From: Symbiodinium microadriaticum
Taxonomy: Eukaryota > Sar > Dinophyceae > Suessiales > Symbiodiniaceae
Length of the DNA stretch: 64,000 nt
Assembly (NCBI GenBank): GCA_001939145.1
Contig: LSRX01000707.1
Span: 326,247 to 390,246 of the forward strand
Reading direction: 5' to 3'
Below the pieces are notes generated by a model. It searched no databases. It was not told the DNA's origin and was given only the letters and a program-made list of their open reading frames with translations. Made by a program: the position numbers and the translations under genes. This document shows positions 21,001 to 30,600 of the stretch, one piece after another. Each line of letters begins with the position of its first letter. The first letter of the stretch is position 1.

Positions 21001-21113
21001 GGGGGTTTCCGAAATTGAAAATAGGGGACCCTAATATAGTACCCTAGATAGGATCCTTATCCTTATTATGAGGACCCCAACATAAGGTACCCCTAATTTC
21101 GGAAAGTCCCTTA
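21001..21113. mobile_element. MITE-like element, family D (copy 1)
   Basis: GGGTTTCCGAAATTGAAAAT and CCTAATTTCGGAAAGTCCC are inverted ends around GGGACCCTAATATAGTACCC. Other copies lie at 25229 and 46255. Confidence 0.75.
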
Positions 21114-21532
21114 TGGAACCCGACCCACGAACCTGCACCCAACTCCCGACTCACAAGCCCTAATGTAGCAACCTGATAAAGCAGCCCTGGGTCAGTGATA
21201 GGGCTTTTTAGGGTTTAGGGTTTTGGTTTTAGGGTTTAGGGTTATAGGGTTTAGGGTATATGAGCCCACATATTTTGGAGTTGCGGAGCCAGGGTTTCGA
21301 CCTCAAGAATACGAAAACGACATACTTTGGAATCGAAACTCTGCAATTGCTACCTACTTTGAGCTATGCGAAGTGTAAGGCCCTATAAACTCTAAACCCT
21401 AACCCCTAAAACCTAAAACCCTAAGCCAGAAAAAGCGCGACGCAGGTTTACGTTAGAGGCCCGGGGCTTTCAAGCGAAGCCCGCGGCCCCCATCCTGACC
21501 CCAAGCCGATCCTCGTTCAAGAAACAGACCCA

Positions 21533-21708
21533 AAGGGTCCAAAGTACCTATATTTAGAAACCCTACATTCTACCATATTATATGGTAGAATGTAGGGTTT
21601 CTATACTAGGAATTGTTATTATGATATACTAGGACTTGTTATTATGATTTGTGAAAGTATCCCCCCCCATAACAGTACCTAGGACCCTTTGGGAGAAAGT
21701 TATACTGA
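21533..21708. mobile_element. Family E element with a perfect internal hairpin
   Basis: The ends are GGGTCCAAAGTACCTATA and TACCTAGGACCCTTTGGG. Inside lies a perfect palindrome (21556-21602): 22 bp arms beginning AGAAACCCTACATTCTACC around a 3 bp loop TTA. A duplicated phrase, ACTAGGA(A/C)TTGTTATTATGAT, follows. Related copies elsewhere lack the perfect hairpin. Confidence 0.7.
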
Positions 21709-21769
21709 ACAGTTGCGGTCTATGTGATTGAGGGTTGTTAAGGCTTGGGTTTACCAGCCATCATATATA

Positions 21770-21777
21770 ACATATAT

Positions 21778-21814
<37 letters not shown>

Positions 21815-21816
21815 GC
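21770..21816. repeat. TA microsatellite
   Basis: Over 20 TA dinucleotides with one AA interruption. Confidence 0.95.
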
Positions 21817-22218
21817 AGAGGTCAGCATGCACCACAACCGATGCGACTTAGGGTTCAGGATGTTCAAGGAGGAATAGGAAGTACTCCCTGCCTCAACCAG
21901 GCTCTCTCTTTGGCTCCCCTCCAGCTCCCGCAGTCCGTCCGTGATGACTGCACAGCCACGCGGATGCTAGCTGATAGCAGAGACCCACGTTAACGTCGTC
22001 TCCCCACACCACGAAGTCGCAGTACTGGGGGAAGGGTCTGATAATTCAACACCTCCCACGGCCTAACACCCAGGTGTATCCAAAGAGCTGCCATGAGCGT
22101 TGACACCCTGCATCTAAACCTTAAACCCTGAAGCCTCATACTCTAAATCCTATAAACCCCATAAAGCCCCAACCCATCCTAAATCCAAAACCCTATAAGC
22201 CCCACAAGCCCTGAACCC

Positions 22219-22258
22219 GGTCGCATTAATTAAAGTCTAAAAGAATTAGCAATGCGAC
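22219..22258. repeat. Small hairpin
   Basis: GGTCGCATT and AATGCGACC enclose 22 bp. It lies between CCCTAAA-type runs (22110-22330) and could be a MITE relic. Confidence 0.45.
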
Positions 22259-22755
22259 CCTGAACCCTAAAGCTGTAGAGCATAAACTGAACCCTCAAAC
22301 CCCTGACCCTGAAACCTTAAACCCTTTTTTTGGAAACGGGACCAAGGATGAATGCTGCTGCAACCCCGTAGGACTTGCTCCTATATAGATGTTCAAACTT
22401 CGAGGCCGCAGCTCCTCAACCCCTAAACCCACAAAATGCACTGCGTGACTAAACCCTTGAACTTCAAACCCTAGAACTTAAAACCCCAAAATTCTAACAA
22501 CCCTTATGAAGCCCTTATCAATGCCATTATATTTTTTTACTGAAGCCCTGTCACTAAAGGGGTGCCCTCGCTCTCCCGAAAGAATCCCGGATGGCGTACC
22601 TCTCGGCTGTGTCTCCTTGGACAATGGCAAAATTATGGCACTGTAACAAAGGTAGCAGGTCGTTCAAGCGGCTGCTGGATGTAATCTTGAACAGAGTTTT
22701 GAGCCCTTTGTAATGTAAGAGTTGTTGCGAGACTTGTTCAACTGTTGATCGTTGT

Positions 22756-23046
22756 TTAACTAATGCTGACAGGGTTTCTAATAGTTTCTAGAATGTTGCT
22801 TCGTGTTTTGTAAGGGTGGTGGGTTGTTAAATTTTCGAGTATGAAACTTCTTGAGGTTGGGAGTACGACTGTCTTCGGGATCCTTATGCCAAGGGGGCAT
22901 AATCGTACAAATTTAGGTGCATATTCAGCAGTCGTTGTATTAAGGCGTGTGTACATCGTCGCGGCAATCATTGCTTTGGTCCCGAGGAGGCCTGCCCCAT
23001 TGTAGATCTTTTCGCCAAAGCTGATGGCTGGGGATTTTGGGCTCAA
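22756..23046 (-). CDS. Weak exon-like open frame
   Basis: 96 open codons on the minus strand. The translation looks protein-like in parts (ISFGEKIYNGAGLLGTKAM, PLGIRIPKTVVLPTS) and contains no telomere-like sequence. There is no ATG at the 5' edge and no domain I recognise. Confidence 0.25.
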   Translation of the reverse strand: MSPKSPAISFGEKIYNGAGLLGTKAMIAATMYTRLNTTTAEYAPKFVRLCPLGIRIPKTVVLPTSRSFILENLTTHHPYKTRSNILETIRNPVSIS

Positions 23047-23066
23047 GGCTCATCACTACCTGTCAC

Positions 23067-23161
23067 TACCCATAGGCTTCTAAGTAGCTCCTTTTTAGGA
23101 TTACCTTATAGCATTCTAAATATAAACCACAAAAGAGGAACTACTTAGGGGCCTATGGGTA
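23067..23161. mobile_element. MITE-like element, family A
   Basis: Ends TACCCATAGGCTTCTAAGTAG and CTACTTAGGGGCCTATGGGTA, with inner CTCCTTTT / AAGAGGAA. Intact ~95 bp copy. The terminal TA at both ends fits a TA duplication. Confidence 0.85.
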
Positions 23162-23255
23162 AACGAGGAATCACTCATGCAGGCCTCGCAGTCTTGAGCA
23201 AAGGTACCACACAGCCGAACGGACCCGACACCCGGCCGCAGTCTTCAACCTGCTG

Positions 23256-23369
23256 TACCCAGAGACTCCAAAACCCCTTTAATAAGGAATATACCTTAAA
23301 TCTTACTTGGGTTCCTATTATATTTTAAGGTATATTCCTGAATTCAGGGGTTTTTGGAGTCTCTGGGTA
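23256..23369. mobile_element. MITE-like element, family C (copy 4)
   Basis: Ends TACCCAGAGACTCCAAAACC and TTTTGGAGTCTCTGGGTA. Lies ~95 bp from a family A copy and ~120 bp downstream of the open frame at 23489-24052. Confidence 0.85.
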
Positions 23370-23488
23370 TGGAACCCAGAGCCCGGTACTCACGAAGCCC
23401 ACGACGGTTAACCGCTAGCCAAACCTCGTTTCATGGTGACTAGACCCCTTATCTATGATGCTGTTCACCTCGACTCCCTTATATATAT

Positions 23489-24052
23489 CTATATGGCCGC
23501 TGCCGCTGCGAGCTGCTCAGCATCATCAGCGCCGGCAGTCTCGTCCTTTGCCGGCTCCACCTCTGGAGCAAGCATGTTGCCGTGGAGCCGCCTCATAGCC
23601 CGACCTTGCCGCTGTCGGCTCGAAGCTTCTGAAGATGACCGGAGCGGCAGCTCCTCGTTGTCTGGCGCTTGGTACGCCTCTGCATTCCCAGGCTCGTGAC
23701 GCCCCAGTCGTCGACGCACACGAAGAGCTCTACTTCTGTTCTGAATAAGCAACTGGTCCTGCACTTTGTCTGCGTCCATCGCTTTGTAGCGATTTTCGTA
23801 GCTGCGCAGATCTATGACCACGCGCAGCATGTCCCTCGTTGCTGTTTGGACCTTCATCATTGTTGCAAGGCGCTGCACGTCCTGGAACATCGACTGGCCC
23901 ATGTTGTTGGCCAGCTGCGCGAGGAGCTGCCAGGCAGTGGCATCCATTTGGTACCCTCCTGCATCTTTGAGTTGCTTTTTTACCCAGGCTTGAAAGCTCA
24001 GGCCTTCCACGCCAGTCTCCCAAGCTTCTACAAGCCTGTCCATCTGGGTCAT
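23489..24052 (-). CDS. Hypothetical protein, helical N-terminus and charged C-terminus
   Basis: A 187-codon frame starting at a true ATG and ending at TAG. Residues 1-110 are predominantly helix-forming with W, Q, L and A (QAWVKKQLKDAGG, then WQLLAQLANNMGQSMFQDVQR), followed by KVQDQLLIQNRSRALRVRRR. The last ~70 residues are low-complexity: acidic, R/Q-rich, ending in an alanine run. Codons mostly end in G or C. No telomere-like sequence interrupts it. The first ATG is followed three codons later by a second (MTQM), and CCCAG before the second could be a splice acceptor, so the real start may be an upstream exon. I recognise no family. Confidence 0.5.
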   Translation of the reverse strand: MTQMDRLVEAWETGVEGLSFQAWVKKQLKDAGGYQMDATAWQLLAQLANNMGQSMFQDVQRLATMMKVQTATRDMLRVVIDLRSYENRYKAMDADKVQDQLLIQNRSRALRVRRRLGRHEPGNAEAYQAPDNEELPLRSSSEASSRQRQGRAMRRLHGNMLAPEVEPAKDETAGADDAEQLAAAAAI

Positions 24053-24129
24053 GAAAGGCGAGGATTTAGATCATCATCAGTAGTTTGGGGGAGGCCTGGA
24101 TACTTGGAGGATCCTGAGGCGTAGTAGGT

Positions 24130-24216
24130 TGAGGGTTTAGGGTTTAGGGTTTTAGGGTTTAGGGTTTTAGGGTTTTAGGGTTTTCGGGTTTAGGGTTCAG
24201 GTTTTAGGGTTTAGGG
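24130..24216 (+). repeat. TTTAGGG/TTTTAGGG tract
   Basis: About 11 units lie ~80 bp upstream of the minus-strand frame at 23489-24052. Confidence 0.85.
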
Positions 24217-24224
24217 CTTTGGAT

Positions 24225-24330
24225 AAGGGATTAGTAAGTATGGTTGTAAGTACGCTAGCTGAATTGGGTTCCTAAAGTTTCCCTATTTCAAGCCTGCTTG
24301 CCAAGTCCCATGATCCTCCAAAAAATACCA
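24225..24330. mobile_element. Element of family I (partial)
   Basis: TTAGTAAGTATGGTTGTAAGT and TTGCCAAGTCCCATGATCCTCC match the ends of copies at 34160 and 58780 in inverted arrangement. The left terminus is missing. Confidence 0.55.
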
Positions 24331-24422
24331 AGAGACGGAAAGTAGGTGATTACAAAGCCGCACGGCGCAGGCTAACCATACGAGGTCATGAGCCCAGGGC
24401 ATGCTAGAAGGTTTTAAGGCTC

Positions 24423-24513
24423 ACCCATAGGCCCCTGAGTTCTTCCTTTTTGTGGTTTATATTTAGAATCCTATAAGGTAATCCCAAAAAGGAACTACTT
24501 AGGGGCCTATGGG
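24423..24513. mobile_element. MITE-like element, family A
   Basis: Ends ACCCATAGGCCCCTGAGTTC and AACTACTTAGGGGCCTATGGG. The centre is in the reverse orientation (GTGGTTTATATTTAGAATCC). Confidence 0.85.
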
Positions 24514-25228
24514 CAAGCAATATATCAGTAGTTTGAGCTACGCAGATCACGGCCATTCTCAACCTCGGGGGACAAACAATCCGATCATGGTCTACTTGCG
24601 GAACCCTATCTGGACATGCAGTTTTTTCCCCGAACTAGCCCTGAAGCTTTTTAAACGAACAACTCGAACAGGCACAAACCAGCAGTGTCCATCCCACGTA
24701 ACAGTCATTTCTGAAACTTTAAACTGCTCAAACCCCAAAAACCCTTACCCCCAACGAAGCCCATGATCGTAAACTTTAAACTGCTTACACCCGGGCCCGT
24801 AACCCTAAACCCGAATGAAGCCCCTGATCTTTCAGCTGAAGCCCCTAAACCCTCAACCCCAAACCAGCGGCCGAGGCACACGGAATTTGGAGACGAGCTG
24901 TCCTGGAGTTGTGCTTGTTCTTAGACTGTCCCAAATGGTCTAGGGCTTAGGGTTTAGGCTCTATAGGGTTCAGGGTTTAGGGTTCTAAGTACCTACACCG
25001 GAGCCGTAAGCCCTACAGTTTCGGAAAGGACTCCTTAAAACCGATCCCTCATGGGGCTCAAATACCCAACCCAAACCAGACTAGTGATTTCTGCTATGAA
25101 AACCCTGCTAAATGTACTATGTAGTTTCTTAGGACACTCTGGGTATATGTGTTCTGTTACATTCACATACTCCGAACAGGGGCCATCTTTGCCCTGCTGC
25201 AATAGTGCTCAATCTTTCCAAACTTCAA
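24514..25228. other. Unique DNA with scattered heptamers
   Basis: Open plus-strand frames at 24509-24766 and 25051-25284 have no recognisable motif. TTTAGGG and CCCTAAA fragments occur near 24740-24860 and 24940-24990. No supported gene. Confidence 0.4.
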
Positions 25229-25322
25229 TATGGGGGTGTCCAAAAATAGGGGACCCCAATATAGTAGTGGGATCCTTCTTATAAGGACCCCCAAATAAGG
25301 TAACCCTACTTTCCGAAACTCC
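25229..25322. mobile_element. MITE-like element, family D (copy 2)
   Basis: GGGGGTGTCCAAAAATAGGGG on the left and CCTACTTTCCGAAACTCCC on the right. Confidence 0.7.
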
Positions 25323-25469
25323 CAAAAGGTGCGCATGCATCCGAAGACTCCCTAAAACACACGAAAGCGCTGTTGGACTTGCCTGCACACCGAAGACCAA
25401 ACACCATGGAGAAGCACATAAGGTAAGAAGCGCAGATGACCCTAGACCTAAACTCTAAACCCAATGAGC

Positions 25470-25508
25470 CACGGTTGATGGTATAAATCCGGCATTACCC
25501 ATAGTAAA
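25470..25508. mobile_element. Left-end fragment of MITE family B
   Basis: ACGGTTGATGGTATAAATCC followed by GGCATTACCCATAGTAA. The remainder is missing. Confidence 0.5.
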
Positions 25509-26020
25509 ACCCACGAAGCCACCACGTAAAAGCAGGCCTTCCGAAGTCAGACGCCAAACTTGGCAGTGCGCGTTCGGCCGATATTCGCGAAGTTCGGCGG
25601 TTCCCTCGAGGCGTCGGCTTTTAGCGGGTCCTTTGGTTTACACTGTTCTTTGCTTAACGTGTAGTTCTAGTTCTAGTTGTAGGGGTGTAGGCCCTATATT
25701 CCAGTCGAAGCTTCAGCCACAGTATAGCTTTAGCTTCAGCTTTAGCCCTTGCTCTAGCCTAGCTTTCTAGCCTCAACTTTAGCGCGTCCCTAGCTTAAAG
25801 CTTGAGGCTGTGCGGCTCTCAGGGGTTTGCGGGTTTTTCAAACATGTTTTTTTCGGCGGCAGCTCGGGATTGGGTTTAGATATATAATTCAGGCCCCCTA
25901 GCGTGGAGTTCAGGATTTTGGGCTTAGAGGGTCTAGTTTCAAGAGCCAAGGTCAGGGAGTAGGGCTTGAAGTTACAGCTTGGGCTTAGGGTTTAGGGTTT
26001 GGGGTTCTCAGGGTTTGGAG
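25509..26020. other. Unique DNA with an AGCTTTAGC-rich stretch
   Basis: From about 25705 to 25805 the words AGCTTTAGC, AGCTTCAGC and TCTAGCCT recur irregularly, as in a degenerate 12 bp repeat. TTTAGGG units begin at 25985. No gene supported. Confidence 0.45.
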
Positions 26021-26124
26021 ACTGTTGATGATATAAATCCTGCATGACCTCAAGGTCCCTAAGATATGGGAATTATGGTATTTTCCTTATTATGGGTAAT
26101 GCAGGATTTATATCATCAACCGTA
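26021..26124. mobile_element. MITE-like element, family B (copy 4)
   Basis: Ends ACTGTTGATGATATAAATCC and GGATTTATATCATCAACCGTA. Best-preserved member of the family. Confidence 0.85.
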
Positions 26125-26235
26125 TGTAGGGCCTTAGGGTGTCACCTGAGAACACTCGGGCTTGGCGTTTCCGGTCTAGGGCTTGGGATCTGAAAGCGGA
26201 GAGTTAGTTGAGTCTGGGAGTTTGGCTTTGGGGTT

Positions 26236-26349
26236 CACAGAGAGCCCAATACCCCTTCATTAAGGAATATACCTTATAAATCATAAGAGTATAAGGCCCC
26301 TATACTTTAAGGCATATTCTTTAATTGAGGCGTATTGGGTTCTCTGGGT
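26236..26349. mobile_element. MITE-like element, family C2 (copy 1)
   Basis: Ends ACAGAGAGCCCAATACCCC and GGCGTATTGGGTTCTCTGGG. The layout matches family C but the terminal sequence differs (CCCAATACCCC instead of TCCAAAACCCC). Partner copy at 44529. Confidence 0.8.
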
Positions 26350-26436
26350 TTAAGGTTCAGAGTTTAGGGATCTGAATCATCAGAATAGGGGTTTGGGCTG
26401 ATCTTACTACACGGGTATTAAGACTCTACAGGAATA

Positions 26437-26770
26437 CTAGCAGCAGTTCTTCGGCGCATTATTTGAGATAGTTTGAGGCAGCTCCTGCCACTCAGCCGCC
26501 CGGGCTTGCTGAGAAGTAAGAGCAGCATCCAGTTGCGGTTTAGGGTTTGGGGTTTAGGGTGTAGGGTTTAGGGTTTTGCCACGCGAGTCTTCCGGCTCGC
26601 TTGTCAGTCCTCGGCGCTCGAAATTTGCTTTGGCCAACTTAGCTCTGAGTCTTTCCGCCTCGACCACTGCTTTCTGCTCTCGTCCTTGTGCGCGTCGATC
26701 TCCGATTCGGGGTTGTGCTTCCTGTGCCCCCTCGGCTCGGCCTGCGCGAGTTTTTCTTCCCAGCTCCATT
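26437..26770 (-). pseudogene. Coiled-coil-like gene fragment split by a telomere-like tract
   Basis: On the minus strand, 26576-26769 is open and rich in E, R, K, A and Q (EQKAVVEAERLRAKLAKANF, then ERRGLTSEPEDSRGK), typical of a coiled coil. About 40 bp of CCCTAAA-type repeat (26536-26575) follows. A second open piece, 26437-26535, then continues the same style (QLDAALTSQQARAAEWQELP) and ends in TAG. GCAA lies on both sides of the tract. The tract may be an intron, or an insertion that broke the gene; no canonical acceptor sits right at its end. More than one frame is open in the upstream piece, so the frame assignment there is tentative. Confidence 0.4.
26536..26575 (+). repeat. TTTAGGG tract inside a coding-like region
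   Basis: Five to six units starting CGGTTTAGGG. GCAA (read on the minus strand) is found on each border, a possible short duplication. Confidence 0.7.
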
Positions 26771-26889
26771 CTTGAAAGGGCTTTGCAGAATCAGAACGTA
26801 CTAATACAGACAAAGCTGATATCCGGTGTCTCTGAGATCGCGTGTAACTTGCACGTAGTGCCTTCGAAATGCCGCAATACCCGAAGGGT

Positions 26890-26950
26890 TCTAAGTACCT
26901 ACCAGGGTACACAGTAGGGTTTCTATAGTAGAAATTACGATTGTGGTTTG
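26890..26950. mobile_element. Partial family E element
   Basis: AGGGTTCTAAGTACCTACC and GGGTTTCTATAGTAGAAATT match the left half of family E. Confidence 0.5.
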
Positions 26951-26964
26951 GGTAAGCCGTCCTC

Positions 26965-27200
26965 ATATCACCCTAAACCCTAAGCCCTAAACCCCCAAAC
27001 CCTAAGCGCCCCGAGCCGGACACACTAAACCCTGAACCTCTAAACTCCTAAGCCCTAAACCCTAAACTCCTAACCCCTAAACCCCTAAACCCTAAACCCG
27101 AAACCCTGGACCCTAAACCCCTAAACCCCTAAACCCCTAAACCCGTAAACCCTAAACCCTAAACCCCTAAACCCAAAACCCGAAAACCTGAACCCTAGCC
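26965..27200 (-). repeat. CCCTAAA tract
   Basis: About 30 units, many CCCCTAAA, with short unique words interspersed at the start. Confidence 0.9.
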
Positions 27201-27274
27201 CCGACACCCTGGGACTCCTTGGGATGCTAGCCTTACCGAGGTTTCCCGTTTACCGGTTGTCGCAGGGTCTCTAA

Positions 27275-27398
27275 ACCCTTAGAATCAAACTAGCCCAAAA
27301 GCTTTATAGAATAGGTCAAAATAGCCCAACATACCTTATATAAGAGAGTCGTTGGGCCCAAAAAGCCTTAAAATATGAGTCCTTTGAGGGTAAGGGTA
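27275..27398. mobile_element. Dispersed repeat, family Q (copy 2)
   Basis: Shares CCCAAAAGCTTTATAGAAT and AAAGCCTTAAAATATGAGTCC with 16147-16232, but carries ~40 bp more in the middle. Confidence 0.6.
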
Positions 27399-27420
27399 AG
27401 CTTCGCGAAAGGACGTTGGC

Positions 27421-27631
27421 TCAATTGACAGCATACTGGTCTTCGGGGCCTTTAGAGGCATTATAAAACAGGACCTCACCGTCCCTAAGCCCTAAACCGG
27501 GTTGCGGTTTAGGGTTTGGGTTTTCAGGCGGCGCAACCCTAAACCCTAAACCGCACTCGTCTAGCCGCCCCTCGGCCTGTGTGGTGGCGGCCAGGGCGCG
27601 AGCAGGAAAAGCCTGGCTCTCTTGGGGAAGC
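27421..27631 (-). CDS. Possible 3' exon(s) of the gene at 27632-28402
   Basis: Downstream of the larger exon, another frame continues with protein-like text (LPQESQAFPARALAATTQAE) and, after a telomere-like interruption, DGEVLFYNASKGPEDQYAVN and a stop. The interruption is an inverted pair (GCGGTTTAGGGTTTGGGTTTT and AACCCTAAACCCTAAACCGC, 27503-27555). The frame happens to stay open through it, so it could be translated, spliced out, or an insertion. Confidence 0.3.
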
Positions 27632-28402
27632 TTAGACTTCAGGGTTACGGTTTTTTTTTGCCAGACGAGGGCCCACACAGGCTGTTCTCAACGATTCCGG
27701 AGGTTCTGCTTCGACAAAGGGAACCGACGGGCCAGCTTGCCTCTTGCTGAGTGAATCCACCTCAGCAGAGTCTGTGTTTGTCAACATGCTCTCTGGAAAC
27801 AGGAGCTCATCAGTGAGGTCATCTATCTGGACGACGAATGATGTGCACCCAGAAGAGACTGTTTGCACATACTCGTTGTGAACAATGAGATCAAGAAGAG
27901 TATAGGGACTTCCTTCTTCTTTCAACGGGCGGAATGGCCATATGCCATCTGGTAATTCAACCAAAGGATCTAGCTGCTTGTTGTGGACCTTCAACTCTAG
28001 ATCCTTGACTATTCCTTGTTGCGTCTCAGCTTCGTCATAGCACATAGCCAGTTCAAGCAGTCGGAGAGAAGCATGCTTCAGGTGGTCACTGGATGGGAAC
28101 CAGCCCATAGGGACACCTTTCGTAGATGTACCTGTACCTGAGAAAAAGGCAAATGGGCGCAGATTTTCGGTCATCCCTGTGTCGTCCCAGTCAGGGTGAG
28201 AGCCTTGATACTTCCTCCTGTCTTGTTCATGTAGGTAGGCCATGTCTCCAAAGGGCTGATGGATCATGCGGATCGTCTTCAGCAGGTCAGTCACAAGGCG
28301 TGGCCGAATTCTCGAGCAGGCAAGTGTAAGCGTGCACACAGTCCGCTTGCAATCCTGTTCTCTGTCAAAGTTCGGTGACCACCCCGATAAGTCCACATTC
28401 TT
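27632..28402 (-). CDS. Large exon of an unassigned protein
   Basis: About 255 open codons, free of telomere-like repeats, with convincing amino-acid composition. Features in order: a basic Cys-containing start (REQDCKRTVCTLTLACSRIR); MIHQPFGDMAYLHEQDRRK; LRPFAFFSGTGTSTKGVPMG; a helical LKHASLRLLELAMCYDEAE; PDGIWPFRPLKEEGSPYTL; LIVHNEYVQTVSSGCTSFVV; and an acidic tail. There is no ATG at the 5' edge. The frame opens directly out of a CCCTAA tract whose last bases, CCCTAAG, offer an AG acceptor just before AATGTGGAC, so it is probably an internal or 3' exon. The best coding evidence in the window after the sulfotransferase, but I do not recognise the family. Confidence 0.55.
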   Translation of the reverse strand, partial: KNVDLSGWSPNFDREQDCKRTVCTLTLACSRIRPRLVTDLLKTIRMIHQPFGDMAYLHEQDRRKYQGSHPDWDDTGMTENLRPFAFFSGTGTSTKGVPMGWFPSSDHLKHASLRLLELAMCYDEAETQQGIVKDLELKVHNKQLDPLVELPDGIWPFRPLKEEGSPYTLLDLIVHNEYVQTVSSGCTSFVVQIDDLTDELLFPESMLTNTDSAEVDSLSKRQAGPSVPFVEAEPPESLRTACVGPRLAKKNRNPEV

Positions 28403-28403
28403 A

Positions 28404-28640
28404 GGGTTACGGGTTTAGGGTTCAGGGTTTAGAACTCAGTGTTTAGGGTTGAGGGTTTAGGGTTCAGGGTTAAAAAAATTTTAAACTTTAGAGTCTACAG
28501 TTTAGAAGTTAAACTTTGGAGCCTACAGGGTTACAGGGTGTGGGGTTCAAGGCTCAGACTTTTTAGGGTCTAGTGGCTTAGGGATTGTTTTAGGTCTATG
28601 GGTTCAGGGGTTTAGGGGTTTAGGGTTTAGGGTTTATGAC
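28404..28640 (+). repeat. Telomere-like tract abutting the exon edge
   Basis: TTTAGGG-type units at both ends with a diverged centre (TTAAACTTTAGAGTCTACAG twice). On the minus strand it immediately precedes the exon at 27632-28402. Confidence 0.75.
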
Positions 28641-28737
28641 CCAAAGGAACTGAATACCTTTGGATGACCCTCACGACCCGCTAGCTGTGCCTCAGTCTCG
28701 CAGTAGGGCATTGGGGCTTTGGTAACCTATGTAGTCT

Positions 28738-28848
28738 GACTGGTTCTTAGTAGGGAATGGAGGAATGGGTTTTGGGGACTACTATAGGGGACCTGAAGGG
28801 ACTATCATAGGGATCTATTCCCCCATTCCTTACTAAGAACCAGTGAGT
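28738..28848. mobile_element. MITE-like element, family J
   Basis: The inverted ends are ACTGGTTCTTAGTAGGGAATG and CATTCCTTACTAAGAACCAGT, with inner GGGGACTACTATAGGG / GGGACTATCATAGGG. Single copy in the window. Confidence 0.75.
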
Positions 28849-28849
28849 A

Positions 28850-30000
28850 TTCGGATCCCTACTGAGAGGTTTGGGGTTTAGGGTTGGAACTCATCACGCC
28901 AAACCTCCGGACTCCAAATCCTGTCAGAAGCCGTAGATGCAAAACTGAGCGCTGATCTCCCCGAGCCCTACATAACCACCAAGCACTCAAAATAAAAACA
29001 CCGAGCGCTGAAACAAAATCCTGACTCACAGCCTCTGCCCTCCCCCGCCACTGCTTAAGCTATTCTACAAGGACTAATCTACGGTTTAGGGGTCTTCATT
29101 TTCTGGGGGCTTAAGGCATCTTCACGGTGTTAGGGCTTCGAGAGGGTATCGCAAATCCATCACCCGAAACCCATGTGCCGAAGCCCCGACAACCATTTCC
29201 AAAAGCCCGACGGAATTCATCGCACAGGTTAAGAAGCACTAAACCCTATGTATCCGTTCCTGAGCTCATTTATAACTTTAACTTACTAAATACAAATAAG
29301 CACGTATTCCTCGGACCCTGCATACCTTAATAACCCTAGACAGCCTCGTTGAAGAGATTGAAGTAACCTGAGGAGATTCATTCTTTGTGGGCTGTCAGCA
29401 TGCCTTAGAGGGTTGTGGGTGCAGATAGACGACAGTCGTTGGGCGTCGGAGGTGTGGAGCTCGTGGTTCGAGGGTCCAGACGGTTTAGGGGTTTAGGGTT
29501 TAGGGGTTTTGGGTTTAGGGTTTAAAGTGGCTTGGGTTGTAGGTTTGGAGTTGGAGGCTTGTGGGGGTAACAGCAGGGGCAATCGGAGGTGTCATGGCTG
29601 CTTCACTCAATGGCATCCACCGCATCTAGCTTGAAAGTCATGCTGAAAGTTTCAACCGTAGCAAGGTCACCATCATCTAATTGAGCGTGGCGCACAACTG
29701 TAACGATGCAGTAGCCTCCGAAAGAGCTCAGTGAAGGCATCAGTAAGTGGTAGCAGCTGGTAGTGCGGTCAGTTCAAGTTTTAGGTCTCAAACCCTTCGC
29801 TCTGCGGGTCCCAGTAAGGAATAGTCAGGTACTTTCCACACACTAACCTACACAACTACTAGCCTAAGCCCAAAGTACCTAAGCACTAGGTCCTTTGGAA
29901 CCTGAAACCCCTAAAACAAGCATAATTCATGACGTCCTTGTGATTATGAGTACCCCTCGAACCCTCATGATCAGGTCCTGTTTGCATCCTAAAGCCCTAA
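28850..30000. other. Unique DNA, few heptamers, no supported gene
   Basis: A TTTAGGG run at 29481-29530 starts CGGTTTAGGGG. A short plus frame (29127-29330) shows no motif. The stretch 29590-29760 has gene-like GC content but no long frame. Confidence 0.4.
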
Positions 30001-30275
30001 CGCCCTAAACCCTAAACCCCTGAGGTCCTTTCTGATTCTTCTACCCCTCTAGGGCTTTAGGGCTTAAGGTGCAGGGTTCCTGAAGGTTTCGAGTCCCTAA
30101 ACCCTAAACCCTGCAAACCCAGCAAAGTGGCCGGGCATAGCCGGACAGTCCCGGACGAGCCAGCGCCTGAGCACGGCTTCTTGGGCTTCCTCTAGGTGTC
30201 GAGGGTTCAGGGGGTTAGAGTTTGAGGTCTAAGGGTTTGATTAGGGGTTTAGGGTGTTTTTTTTTTTAAGGGTTT
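30001..30275. repeat. Telomere-like runs with a T-run
   Basis: CCCTAAA runs (30001-30025, 30090-30120) and TTTAGGG runs (30200-30275), with ten Ts near 30257-30266. Confidence 0.6.
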
Positions 30276-30600
30276 TTGGAACTGAACTTTTGTTGTGTTC
30301 GGTGTTTGACCTACTCAGCCCTGAACCCTCAAACGAAAGTCAAGCAAGAATCCCAAACCCTCTCAAGCCCCAAACCTAGAGACCATGAACATAAGCAGTC
30401 CAGGGATGCTGCATTGAGGTCTTGGCGTTTTGTGCTAAAGGGCTTGCTTAACATGTGCGTTGCGGGGGACGGGGCTGTCAAGCTTAACCTAAACAATCAC
30501 CTAACGGCCCTGAATTTCAGTTTCTAGGAGCCTCTTAGACTGTTGTCGCTGCCTTCAAATCCTGATATGGGAGTTTCACGGTTTAAGGTTTAGGGTTTAG

